The notes: generated by a model from the sequence alone, not told the origin. A stretch of 64,000 bases of DNA from Humisphaera borealis (GCF_015169395.1 NZ_CP063458.1:2976001-3040000), one strand, 5' to 3'; shown: positions 46,854-54,782, counted from the stretch's first letter. Translations and numbers: made by a program.

Positions 46854-47150
46854 ATGGGACACATGAATCGAAACTTTGGCATTCCTGACGATACCATAGT
46901 AGTTACCTCCACATACGTGACGACGGACGGTCTCCCAGTTCTCGAAGTCAGTCATGAAGACGACGAGGAGGGCGGAAGTCTATGGCAATTTCATTGTGGG
47001 AACGGTGATTATGACATGGCCAAGATGCAGCTCGTGCGGCTTGACACCATTCTTCGCATCGATCCATCCGTGGCCGGTGCGGCGCAGCTTCCCTTAGGGA
47101 AGGTGGCTCGCCGAACTTCCAAGGAAGCGGATTGGGAACTCACCGAATAG
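46854..47150 (+). CDS. DUF2185 (immunity-type) protein
   Basis: 98 residues. The sequence follows the DUF2185 pattern closely: FGIPDDTIVVTSTYVTTDGLPVLEVSHEDDEEG, LWQFHCGN, MQLVRLDTILRIDPSVAGAAQLPLGKVARR and a terminal W. Members occur beside toxins in polymorphic-toxin loci and are treated as immunity proteins. Here the next genes are a toxin-tip-like ORF and a further immunity-like gene. Start ATG 46854 or 46863. Base composition is distinctly lower in GC than the flanking PBP2 gene, supporting lateral transfer of the whole block 46.85-49.5 kb. Confidence 0.75.
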   Translation: MGHMNRNFGIPDDTIVVTSTYVTTDGLPVLEVSHEDDEEGGSLWQFHCGNGDYDMAKMQLVRLDTILRIDPSVAGAAQLPLGKVARRTSKEADWELTE

Positions 47151-47180
47151 CGTCTGGTCGACCGACTAGGAAGGAGGTTC

Positions 47181-47426
47181 GTGGGAAGCGGTTACCGAGG
47201 TACCAGCGACGGCGGATTGCTCTCCAACGACGGCACGCGCGTTTTTCGACGACCGGCCGCGAAGCCGAACAATCCCTATAGTGTTACGAACGTTCAGGTC
47301 AACTTCGAGAACCGGGTTCTCGTCCCAGCGCAACGCGTCTGGAATTCATACAGGCGTGCGTGGGACGTGAGGCCGAGCAGTTGGCAGAATGTCAGTAACG
47401 GACACATCGACATCATCAAAGGGTAG
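47181..47426 (+). CDS. Orphan C-terminal toxin-tip-like fragment
   Basis: 81 residues from GTG 47181, with AAGGAGG three bases before it (short spacing). The start SGYRGTSDGGLLSNDGTRVF followed by RRPAAKPN resembles the junction of secreted polymorphic toxins (G-L-L-S-N-D-G-T-x-V-F-R-x-P). The end NVSNGHIDIIKG resembles the end of small toxin domains. No signal or repeat domain precedes it, so it may be a displaced tip, read as an orphan cassette, or a remnant. It ends three bases before the GTG of the next gene, suggesting co-translation with a partner. The toxin call is inference from pattern and context. Confidence 0.45.
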   Translation: MGSGYRGTSDGGLLSNDGTRVFRRPAAKPNNPYSVTNVQVNFENRVLVPAQRVWNSYRRAWDVRPSSWQNVSNGHIDIIKG

Positions 47427-47429
47427 CCT

Positions 47430-47963
47430 GTGGCAGCGTTGCATTACTACATCTACCGTCTCGACGCATTGACGCAGTCTTGGCACGCCGTTCCAAGCGA
47501 ACACTGGCGTTCAATTGTTGCTTTTCTTCGGGAGGATGGCATATCTACATTTGGCCTCAAGAATGTCGTCTCTCTAGATGATCTTAGAAAGGCTTGGCCA
47601 TTTCGACTTTGGACTGGGAGGGTGGAGGGGACGATCAAGTATCAACCATATCACGGGGTCGCGAAGGTTGATATAGCGCGGTGGGAGTTCAACAGCGAGG
47701 CAGAGCTGGCGTTGACGGATACTCCGTTGTCTTTATGGTCGTCGCACAATGAACATTTTCCAACTGACGAAATTGTGTTTTTTGCACAGGATGATAATAG
47801 AGCGATTGTCGTTCCATATGAGAACATGATACTATTCATGAATATGTCTGAATCGGATATTGAAAGACTGGGGAACTTCGATTGCGAAATATTGCCGCAT
47901 CTCTACCAGAAGTCGGTGACAGGTCAGCTAGAAAACGTGCGGCAGATTGGCAATCGCAGGTAA
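47430..47963 (+). CDS. Hypothetical protein, possible immunity partner
   Basis: 177 residues from GTG 47430 (AALHYYIYRLDALTQSWH). A soluble alpha/beta protein with no signal or membrane segment; segments include SIVAFLREDGISTFGLKNVVSLDDLRKAWPFRLWTG and EIVFFAQDDNRAIVVPYENMILFMNM. I do not recognise a family. The tight spacing after the preceding tip-like ORF and its low GC content, unlike the rest of the window, fit an immunity gene carried in with a toxin tip. Codon use is far less GC-rich at third positions than in flanking genes. Confidence 0.6.
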   Translation: MAALHYYIYRLDALTQSWHAVPSEHWRSIVAFLREDGISTFGLKNVVSLDDLRKAWPFRLWTGRVEGTIKYQPYHGVAKVDIARWEFNSEAELALTDTPLSLWSSHNEHFPTDEIVFFAQDDNRAIVVPYENMILFMNMSESDIERLGNFDCEILPHLYQKSVTGQLENVRQIGNRR

Positions 47964-48203
47964 TCCAAGAATCTGCGCTAAGCCGTAGTGTGCAAAAACT
48001 CAGCCACATGCTCCGCTCAGGTTTTGCCGGGTGATGGCGACCGTTCGTGCAGCTTTCGCTTGCCACTCTTGGTCGGTTGTTGCGGATCGCGAAGCGGGAT
48101 GTTTGGACATCGGCGCACGCCAGAACGCTCGCATGCGTTTTTTTTGACGGCGAGCTGGCGGTGCTGAGCAAGCCGGATAAGTTCACGCCGCAGCGCGGTA
48201 GTA

Positions 48204-48818
48204 GTGCTTCAAGATGCCGCCCAGTCGTCGGCGACAGAGAATCCTGCCGGCGATGAGGTGCTCGGCGATTCCGGCGTCCTGACCGTCATCGCCAACGCCG
48301 GCGAGGCCCACCGGCAAGGCGTGAAGGTCTACAACCTGGAGGTCGAGCAGGCCCACACGTATTTCGTCCTCGCCGAACACGCCCCGGACGGGGCGGATGC
48401 GGTTTGGGTGCATAATGCGAAGTACGGCGAAGACGCCGCACGTGCTCTCTTAAAGGGCGCAGGCACACCTGGGTTCACTCCCATCCAAGGGAGCGGTGGG
48501 CCCGGTAAGGTCTACCTGATGTCGGCCACAAGGCTCAAGAGTGGCAAGCCGTATGTCGGCGGAACTCGACGTCCCGTCGCAAAAAGAATGTCAGACGCGG
48601 ACCATCGCGCTAAGACCGTTGACGGTGCCGCTCCTGACTCAACACTTGTCGCAGACAATCTCAGTATGGATGAACGACGGGGTATTGAGGGAATCCTCGT
48701 GGATATCGGAGGGACAACTCTCTCGAATGCGCAGAAGGCACTGCGTGTGAATCTCCCTAAGAATGCAGTGCGTGTTAAAGCAGGCGATGCACTGATTACG
48801 AAGTGGCATCAGGGATGA
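48204..48818 (+). CDS. 5'-truncated pretoxin-Hint plus toxin-domain fragment
   Basis: The frame is open from 48168; GTG 48204 is only a possible start. Residues 1-70 are the C-terminal half of a pretoxin Hint (intein-like) domain: SGVLTVIANAGEAHRQGVKVYNLEVEQAHTYFVLAEH, ending VWVHNA, whose H-N is the autocleavage site that releases the toxin in RHS-type proteins. The next 130 residues would be the toxin: GKVYLMSATRLKSGKPYVGGTRRPVAKRMSDADHRAK, with a faint GIY-YIG-like layout (Y...Y-V-G-G-T...R), and ALITKWHQG at the end. The N-terminal half of Hint and all RHS repeats are missing, so the gene is probably a displaced tip. The following gene is the candidate antidote. Confidence 0.6.
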   Translation: MLQDAAQSSATENPAGDEVLGDSGVLTVIANAGEAHRQGVKVYNLEVEQAHTYFVLAEHAPDGADAVWVHNAKYGEDAARALLKGAGTPGFTPIQGSGGPGKVYLMSATRLKSGKPYVGGTRRPVAKRMSDADHRAKTVDGAAPDSTLVADNLSMDERRGIEGILVDIGGTTLSNAQKALRVNLPKNAVRVKAGDALITKWHQG

Positions 48819-48850
48819 AATCACAATAGGATCGATGGAAGCGACTCGTT

Positions 48851-49468
48851 ATGACAATGCAGTCTTCATGGGATATTACCGGATTCTGGAATGCGATTCA
48901 GTCCGTTCAAGAGGAGCTCCGAACGAACATCATGGCTGGGAACGTCGTGCCAGCATACACGTGGGTGGGCCAAGCGCTTCAACGATCGAGAATAGACATC
49001 GTTCACGAAGTCACTTCGGACGACACTGACGCCATCTTGGTCTTTACTCCGGAGTCCGATCCCAAGGTGGCTCGGGAAATCGATATGTTGCTCGCTGCTG
49101 CTCCGCGCATGAACGGATGGAAGATCTTCGGTCGCCGTCAGCGACAGGAAGTTGAAGACGCGTTGCGAATGACGGAAGAAGTATACGACGTCGACCTACG
49201 AGACGCTCGCTTCATCGTAACGAGTCTTCAGACCGGGGGCCTTGAGATTACAATGTTCACTGCAGCCGCGAGAGAGTTCGAATCAGCGGCGGCAGCCGGT
49301 CTGGCAACTTTTTTCTTGGAGCATGCGATTGGCGAAATGCTCCTGATGCAAACCGTTAGGTCGGCTAGGCTGGAGCCACTAGACGATGCGCTTGGTTCTT
49401 CTATTGGCGCGAGCGAACTTTTTGAGATGGTGGAATCGCAGATATCGCACCAATCCAAGATTCGATGA
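48851..49468 (+). CDS. Hypothetical protein, possible immunity partner of the Hint-toxin fragment
   Basis: 205 residues starting MTMQSSWDITGFWNAIQSVQ at ATG 48851, with GGAAG 12 bases upstream. A soluble alpha/beta protein: WVGQALQRSRIDIVHEVTSDDTDAILVFTPESDPKVAREIDMLLAAAP, GWKIFGRRQRQEVEDALRMTEEVY, DARFIVTSLQTGGLEITMF and a hydrophobic helix LATFFLEHAIGEMLL. Family not recognised. It lies 32 bases after the toxin fragment on the same strand and shares the island's atypical composition, so an antidote role is a reasonable but unproven guess. Confidence 0.6.
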   Translation: MTMQSSWDITGFWNAIQSVQEELRTNIMAGNVVPAYTWVGQALQRSRIDIVHEVTSDDTDAILVFTPESDPKVAREIDMLLAAAPRMNGWKIFGRRQRQEVEDALRMTEEVYDVDLRDARFIVTSLQTGGLEITMFTAAAREFESAAAAGLATFFLEHAIGEMLLMQTVRSARLEPLDDALGSSIGASELFEMVESQISHQSKIR

Positions 49469-49494
49469 AACTTTGAACTCGTCCGTCCGGTCGG

Positions 49495-49915
49495 GTGAGT
49501 ACCGTCTCTGGCTGTTGCCAAACCTCGTCCGATATCCTCATCGCCCGCGGCAGCGGCGAGATGGGCCGCGGCGGCGGGCAGTCGCTCCTCGCCCGCGACG
49601 AGCACGACCCCGATGCCCCGCCGGTCCGTCGGCGGATCGTCCGCACCTACGAGCGTACGGCGTACCATCTGCAGATCCTGACCCTGGCCGACGCCGACGG
49701 CCCCAACTTCGGCTCATTGCCAGACCCTGCGGGTGACCGACGAGCACCCGTTCTACCGCACGGCTCCCGCCGCAGGCGGATCGGCCGACTCGCCCGGCGC
49801 CGTTGTGGTGCAGCCGTCTCGGCTGCATGGCAGGCGGGACGCCTGCACCACAAGCGCCGAATCCCACACAGTCATTCCGGGGACACCCGGGGACAGCTTC
49901 ATCCATTGCGGGTAG
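49495..49915 (+). pseudogene. Frameshifted N-terminal pretoxin-Hint remnant
   Basis: One frame reads LLARDEHDPDAPPVRRRIVRTYERTAYHLQILTLADADG (49573-49690). At about 49700-49720 the homology moves to the +1 frame, QTLRVTDEHPFYRTAPAAG (49721 onward). Together these are the middle of a Hint domain (R-T-Y...Y-H-L...T-x-E-H-P-F-Y). Beyond 49800 the frame runs into a palindromic repeat and stops at 49915. No toxin follows. It is probably the decayed partner of a polymorphic toxin whose tip has been replaced. Confidence 0.7.
49803..49853. repeat. Cloverleaf-shaped palindromic repeat
   Basis: Outer stem TTGTGGTGCAG (49803-49813) pairs with CTGCACCACAA at about 49843-49853. Inside are two further small hairpins, CAGCCG-TCT-CGGCTG and CAGGCG-GGA-CGCCTG. 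The shape (one outer stem, two inner arms) differs from the other palindromes here. It interrupts the Hint pseudogene. Confidence 0.88.
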
Positions 49916-49988
49916 CATCAACTTGTGCTGCGACGCTTTTGCGTAACGCCGGCTTGCGGCCGGGGCACTGTCTTAAAACAGAAGTTGG

Positions 49989-50139
49989 TGTGCCATGCTC
50001 ACGCTGCCGTCCGGCATCCGAAATCCCAGGCCGCTTTCCGCGTGGGCATGCGAGGTGCCGAAATCACGTCGCTCGCACATGCCCACGCGGGAGATAATCG
50101 TCGAGTTCGAAAACGACTGACGGGCGTGGGCATGGCACA
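49989..50139. repeat. Nested inverted repeats, GTGGGCATG type
   Basis: TGTGCCATGCTCACGC (from 49989) pairs with GGGCGTGGGCATGGCACA (to 50139). Within it CGTGGGCATGCGAG (about 50041-50054) pairs with CTCGCACATGCCCACG (about 50072-50087). Non-coding; part of the 924-bp region before the kinase gene, which holds only a pseudogene and palindromes. Confidence 0.8.
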
Positions 50140-50188
50140 CAAATGTGGACTCGAGACAAAACCTGGCCGAGTTCTCTGTCACACGTTG

Positions 50189-50305
50189 ATCTTGGGATAG
50201 ATTGGGTGCCATGGGCTGCGGTACTCCGCTGCCCGTGGTACGACATTCCTCGCGCGAAACCACGGGCAGGCGAGTACGCCAGCCCATGGCACCCAATCCC
50301 AAGAT
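50189..50305. repeat. Inverted repeat, ATGGGCTG type
   Basis: Left arm ATCTTGGGAT...TGGGTGCCATGGGCTGCGGT (50189-50239) pairs with the right arm ending TGGCACCCAATCCCAAGAT (50305). The core GGTACTCCG is shared with the 54695 family, suggesting mosaic origin. It ends 88 bases before the kinase start. Confidence 0.85.
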
Positions 50306-50392
50306 TAAGCTGTGACGCAGCACTAGGGATCGAAGTATGCTCTGTGGGTGTGGCCGGGTGAACGAGCCTGGCCAGTGTTGTGGGAGTCGCGT

Positions 50393-52474
50393 ATGGGTGC
50401 GTCGCTGGAGACTATCGGGAATCGCGTCCGCGAACTGTTCTTTGAAGCAGTGGAAACCGGCACGACCGATCCCGCCGACTTTATTGCACGCCGATGCCGC
50501 GACCTGCCGCCCGGCGAACGGTCGGACCTGCTCGACCTCCTCCGCGCGCATCAGTCGGCCGGGCAGTTCATGGCCGAGCCGACGTTCGACGACAACAGCG
50601 GGCCTTCCAACTTCTCTTCAAAACCCGCCGAACTGCCCGTGTCCGTCGGGCCTTACCGGGTGATTCGGGAGCTCGGCGAAGGGGGCTTCGGTTCGGTGTA
50701 TCTGGCCGAGCAGGCCAGGCCGGTCCGCCGGCAGGTGGCGCTCAAGGTCATCAAGCCGGGGATGGACAGCCGGCAGGTGCTGCTGCGGTTCGACGCCGAG
50801 CGGCAGGTGCTTGCGTTGATGGAGCACCCGAACGTGGCCCGCGTGTTCGACGCCGGTACCACCGAGGCCGGCCGGCCCTGGTTCGCGATGGAGCGCGTCG
50901 ACGGGCCGCCGATCACCGCGTACGTTCAGGGCCGCCGGTTGTCGCTCGCCGCGACGCTGGAATTATTCCTCGGCGTGTGCCGCGGCGTCGGACATGCGCA
51001 CCAGAAAGGCGTGATCCACCGCGACATCAAGCCGGCCAACGTGCTGGTGGCGGAGATCGATACCCGGCCGGTCGCGAAGGTGATCGATTTCGGCATCGCC
51101 AAGGCGTTGCACGAGAACCTGATCGACTACACGGCGACGGCGGACCCTCTTCGCGGCATCGGCACGCCACAGTACATGAGCCCCGAGCAGGCCGGCGGTC
51201 CGGGGACGATCGACGTACGCACCGACGTCTACGCGCTGGGCGTGATGCTCTACGAACTGCTGACCGGCCTGCCCCCGGTCGATCCGGAGCGTTTGCGGTC
51301 GGCCGACCCGTTCGAGCGACTGCGGATCGTCCGCGAGGAAGAGTTCCCCACGCCGAGCCGACGACTGGAGCAATACCTGCAATCGGCCGGGCCGGGCTCT
51401 CGCGCGGCGGCGGAGGGTGCGAGGCGTTCCGGGGAGATTCGTGACTTGGAGATTCGTGTCAGGGAGATTCGCGGGGAACTCGACTGGATCACCACTCGCG
51501 CCACTGAGAAGGACCAGGACCGCCGGTATGGGTCGGTCGCCGAACTCGCCGACGACATTGAGCGATACCTGAGCGATCGCCCCCTTCGCGCGGTGCCGCC
51601 GACACTCGTCTACCGCACGACCAAGTTCGTCCGTCGGAATCGCGTCGCGGTCGTCGCGGCCGCAACGGTCCTCCTGGCGGTGCTGGTCGGCGGATCACTC
51701 GCGGCGGCCGGGTATCTCCGGGCCCGCGACGAACGCGCCGAACGGGTGCGGCAGGAACAGGTGTCGGCGGCAAGCCTGCAACTGGCCGACGAACGGAAGT
51801 TGCGGGCCGCACAGGCCGAGGCGGCCGCGGCGTACCAAGGCAGTCTTGTCGTGTCCGCCCAGGGCGCCCTCAGCGCGTTGTGCCTGCCGCTGGCCAACGA
51901 GACCGACGAACAGCGGGCGGCGTCGATCGAACGGCTCAGTCACCTGGCGGACAGGCTCGACAAAGGCACCGTCGATCCGCCCGACGAGCTGGCCGGCCCG
52001 CTCGAAGCGGCGCTTGCGTTCAGCTTCAACGCCTACGGGCAGGCCGCCCGGGCCGAGGACCGCGCCCGAAAGTCCGTCGCCATTCTCCGCCGGCTGGGGA
52101 CGGCCTACCGTGAAAAACTCGGGATGACGCTGACCATCCTGGCGTCGGCGATCGCGGGCCAGAAGCGATACGACGAGGCCGACACGGCTTTCAAGGAGGC
52201 GGTCGATGTGTTCAGCGAGACCGATCCACAGTCGGGCGGATGCCGCCGGCCCGGTGCGCTGCTGAACCTTGCGATCAACCGGATCAACGCCGGGAACGAG
52301 CTCGCCGCGGTGGAGACGGCGGAGGAAGCGATCGCCGCGACCGTTGCCCTCCCGGACCGACGGCAGGAGGAGCGGCAGTACGCCCGATCGGTCAGCAAGG
52401 CGTTTGCCCGCCGGGGGAATGAGCCGATGGCCCGAATGTATGCCGAACGGGCCGAGGCGGTTCCGGTGGAATAG
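50393..52474 (+). CDS. Transmembrane Ser/Thr protein kinase (PknB-like) with C-terminal repeat domain
   Basis: 693 residues from ATG 50393 (MGASLETIGNRVRELFFEAV). An N-terminal helical region precedes the kinase: GEGGFGSVYLAEQ (P-loop), VALKVIKPGMDSR (Lys), GVIHRDIKPANVLV (catalytic Asp), VIDFGIAKAL, GTPQYMSPEQAGG and DVRTDVYALGVMLYELLTGLPPV. One membrane helix (VAVVAAATVLLAVLVGGSLAAAGYL) leads to an outer domain of helical repeats, TPR-like (ARAEDRARKSVAILRRLG, EADTAFKEAVDVFSE). This Hanks-type architecture is abundant in planctomycetes. Partners and signals are unknown. It lies next to the toxin island; no functional link is implied. Confidence 0.93.
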   Translation: MGASLETIGNRVRELFFEAVETGTTDPADFIARRCRDLPPGERSDLLDLLRAHQSAGQFMAEPTFDDNSGPSNFSSKPAELPVSVGPYRVIRELGEGGFGSVYLAEQARPVRRQVALKVIKPGMDSRQVLLRFDAERQVLALMEHPNVARVFDAGTTEAGRPWFAMERVDGPPITAYVQGRRLSLAATLELFLGVCRGVGHAHQKGVIHRDIKPANVLVAEIDTRPVAKVIDFGIAKALHENLIDYTATADPLRGIGTPQYMSPEQAGGPGTIDVRTDVYALGVMLYELLTGLPPVDPERLRSADPFERLRIVREEEFPTPSRRLEQYLQSAGPGSRAAAEGARRSGEIRDLEIRVREIRGELDWITTRATEKDQDRRYGSVAELADDIERYLSDRPLRAVPPTLVYRTTKFVRRNRVAVVAAATVLLAVLVGGSLAAAGYLRARDERAERVRQEQVSAASLQLADERKLRAAQAEAAAAYQGSLVVSAQGALSALCLPLANETDEQRAASIERLSHLADRLDKGTVDPPDELAGPLEAALAFSFNAYGQAARAEDRARKSVAILRRLGTAYREKLGMTLTILASAIAGQKRYDEADTAFKEAVDVFSETDPQSGGCRRPGALLNLAINRINAGNELAAVETAEEAIAATVALPDRRQEERQYARSVSKAFARRGNEPMARMYAERAEAVPVE

Positions 52475-52480
52475 AGCGGT

Positions 52481-52563
52481 GTAGGGTCCGCCTTGGCGGA
52501 CGCGGTTCGGCGGTTCACGCAGTGCGGCGGTGACGTCCACGCGTCCGCCAAGGCGGACCCTAC
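52481..52563. repeat. Palindromic repeat, GGGTCCGCC family
   Basis: Arms 52481-52504 and 52540-52563 (GTAGGGTCCGCCTTGGCGGA and complement) with a 35-base loop, six bases after the kinase stop. First of three palindromes in 295 bases. Confidence 0.93.
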
Positions 52564-52577
52564 GACAAACAGAAGCG

Positions 52578-52657
52578 TTGAACGCCAATACGCCGAGCGG
52601 CCAAGGACGTAAGCCAAAGAAAGGCAACTCTTGGCGTCTCGGCGTCTTGGCGTTCAA
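52578..52657. repeat. Inverted repeat, TTGAACGCCAA type
   Basis: TTGAACGCCAATACGCCGAG (from 52578) pairs with CTCGGCGTCTTGGCGTTCAA (to 52657). Unrelated in sequence to the palindromes on either side. Confidence 0.85.
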
Positions 52658-52677
52658 TCTTGGGCCCGCACAGACAT

Positions 52678-52775
52678 GTAGGGTCCGCCTTGGCGGACGC
52701 GGTGCGGCGGTGGCCCGGTGCGGCGGTGACGCGATTCGGCGGTGATGTCCACGCGTCCGCCAAGGCGGACCCTAC
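52678..52775. repeat. Palindromic repeat, GGGTCCGCC family
   Basis: Arms from 52678 and to 52775 as in the copy at 52481. The loop carries repeated GGTGCGGCGGTG units. The two loci share GGCGG-GTGATGTCCACGCG-like inner sequence, so one may be a duplicate of the other. Confidence 0.92.
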
Positions 52776-53388
52776 ATTGGGGCACCGGCAAATCGGGAGG
52801 CACCGGCAAAACCGTCAAAGTCGTGCTCTCATCGACCGAGCCTAATGACGGAGCCCGTGAACCGTATTACCGGCGTTGGATTTTCGTTGACCGCATTTCC
52901 GGTACGGATATAGTGGCGGAGCGGTGGAGTTCGTCGAAGCGCAGGGTTTGCCCAGTTCTGGAGTTAGCCGCCGGCAAGGCGGACTCGAGCGGAGCGCCCC
53001 GCGGTGCTTGCGGCACTTCATCGGTCGTGTACCCCCCGTCAAGTCGATGCCTCGGATCCATTCCTTAAGCGAATCCGAAGATAGACGTCTGACGCCGGGA
53101 AAACAGGTCAGCCAGGCAAGTTGCCTCGTCGGCACTTGCCTCTTGGGCGTACCTTTTAAGACGCGGTTGTTGTGACGCCCGAGCCGACTGAAAGTTCCCA
53201 TTGATCCGGATGACCCAGCAAGCGGGCTCGTTCGGATTGGCGGGATGGATAGACAAACGAGCGCGGATCGGTTTTCGGACCGGCGTGTGAGTGGGTGACC
53301 GTGGAGCCAAGCTGGCCCGAGCCGGCCGTTCCGCCTGTCGCCGCCATGCCTCCGACCGCGGATCATCGCCGTCAAGGAGCTGAACCCA
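52776..53388. other. Non-coding region upstream of the vWA gene
   Basis: About 610 bases with no credible gene. I see no tRNA or known riboswitch. It contains short inverted segments but no long palindrome. The codon pattern in any frame is unlike real genes here. It may hold the promoter and leader of the vWA/ExbBD cluster. Confidence 0.5.
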
Positions 53389-54669
53389 ATGGCAGCGCAA
53401 CCCCCCGTTCCCCCTGGACAACCCATGATGCCCCCGGGCATGCCCGGCGGCCCCGCCGGTATGATGCCTCCTGGCATGATGCCCCCTCCGGGCATGAAGC
53501 CCGGCATGCCGATGCCCCCGAAGATGGCCGGCCCCGGCGGCCCGCCCCCCGGAATGCCACCCGGCGCCAAGCCCCCGGCACCCGGACAACCCGGCGTTCC
53601 CGGCCAGCCTGGCCAGCCCGGCGAAAACCCTGAGGAGGGCCTTCCCCAGGTCGGCTTCTTTCAGCAGCCCTGGGTGCAGAACGTTCTGCCGTTCGTAACG
53701 AGCCTTGTCGCTCATGCGGTCATCATCATCCTGGGCGTCACGCTCGCGGTGACGGTGGTGCAGGAAGGTCAGAAGATCGTTCAGGAAGAGCAGACGATCA
53801 TCCCCGAATCGACGATGGCCGAGAACGCCCCCCCGGGCGGCGTGCCGAACGTCGGCACCGGCGGCGACCCGCTGAAGCAGGCAATGCAGGACACCACCCC
53901 CGACGCCGGCTCCGCCGACGGCTGGGCCGACAAGCAGAGCCCCAACGTCGATCCGGCCGCGGCCGGTGGCGGCGCGGGTGAGAACTCCGACTCGGGCCTG
54001 ATCGGCCTGGGTATGGGCGGTCTGGGTAAAGGCGGCGGCGTGGGCACCGGCAAGGGCAACGGCTCGGGCGGTGGCTCGGGTGACGGCGGCGGCCCGCTCG
54101 CCATGTTCGGCACCCCCGGCGGTGGCGCGATCGGCCCCAAGGGTCCGGTCTTCGGTAACGGCGGCAACGCCCGCAAGATCGTTTTCGTCTGCGACGCCAC
54201 CGGCACCATGATCAACAAGCTCGGCACCCTCAAGCACGAGCTGACCAAGGCGATCGCCGGCCTGCGGCCGATCCAGTCGTACAACGTCGTCTTCTTCACC
54301 GACGGCGGCAAGTATCACATCGCCGACAAGAACGGCCTGATCATCGCCAACCCCGACAACAAGCGCAATACCTACACCTTCCTCGAAGACATCACCCCGA
54401 CCGGTACGACCGACCCGATCCCGGGCATCGAAGCCGGCTTTAAGCAGGCCCCCCAGCTGCTCTACTTCCTGTCGGACGGCGAGTTCAACAACCTCAAGAG
54501 CTATCAGGAAGTAATGGACTCGTTCAACAAGGCCAACGTCGGCAAGAAGGTCAAGGTCAACACGATCCTGTTCGAGACCTACGACAAGGAAGCCGAGCAG
54601 GTTATGCAGAAAATTGCGGCAGACAATGGCGGCAGCTATCGCTATGTGCGCGAGGCGGATCTGCAGTAG
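53389..54669 (+). CDS. vWA-domain membrane protein with Pro/Gly/Met-rich N-terminus
   Basis: 426 residues. The first 85 residues are low-complexity repeats of PPGMPGG/MMPPG type. A membrane helix follows (VLPFVTSLVAHAVIIILGVTLAVTVV), with a charged segment and a Gly-rich linker. The C-terminal half is a von Willebrand A domain: KIVFVCDATGTMINKLG, where the MIDAS is D-x-T-x-T instead of D-x-S-x-S, then VVFFTDGGKYHIAD and TGTTDPIPGIEAG. It precedes ExbB and three ExbD-like genes, so it is probably an energised envelope component, analogous to TonB/TolA-type partners. The link is inferred from neighbourhood. Confidence 0.87.
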   Translation: MAAQPPVPPGQPMMPPGMPGGPAGMMPPGMMPPPGMKPGMPMPPKMAGPGGPPPGMPPGAKPPAPGQPGVPGQPGQPGENPEEGLPQVGFFQQPWVQNVLPFVTSLVAHAVIIILGVTLAVTVVQEGQKIVQEEQTIIPESTMAENAPPGGVPNVGTGGDPLKQAMQDTTPDAGSADGWADKQSPNVDPAAAGGGAGENSDSGLIGLGMGGLGKGGGVGTGKGNGSGGGSGDGGGPLAMFGTPGGGAIGPKGPVFGNGGNARKIVFVCDATGTMINKLGTLKHELTKAIAGLRPIQSYNVVFFTDGGKYHIADKNGLIIANPDNKRNTYTFLEDITPTGTTDPIPGIEAGFKQAPQLLYFLSDGEFNNLKSYQEVMDSFNKANVGKKVKVNTILFETYDKEAEQVMQKIAADNGGSYRYVREADLQ

Positions 54670-54694
54670 TGACGAGAACGCGGAGCTGCGAACT

Positions 54695-54782
54695 GGTGCC
54701 ACGGGTCGCCGGTACTCCGGAGACCCGTGCTACCGGCCGAACTCGCGCACGGGTCTGCGGAGTACCGCCGACCCGTGGCACC
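54695..54782. repeat. Inverted repeat, GGTGCCACGGGTC family
   Basis: Arms 54695-54730 and 54747-54782 (36 bases each, two mismatches) separated by 16 bases. Lies 25 bases after the vWA stop and would form a very stable hairpin, a likely transcript end or processing site between vWA and ExbB. Confidence 0.93.

Noticed and set aside
48047-48256. Short ORF overlapping the start of the Hint-toxin fragment
   Set aside because: No domain; it overlaps the Hint frame, whose homology is clear.
46854-49468. Toxin-antitoxin (type II) system
   Set aside because: The genes resemble polymorphic-toxin tips and immunity proteins, not RelE/MazF/VapC folds; no antitoxin DNA-binding domain is visible.
52776-53388. 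Structured RNA or tRNA gene before the vWA gene
   Set aside because: No acceptor-stem plus T-loop pattern (GTTCGANTC with pairing arms) or known riboswitch core could be found.
53065-54702. Minus-strand open frame of 545 codons
   Set aside because: Antisense to the vWA gene, whose domain and membrane helix are clear; the composition of this frame is only a mirror of it.
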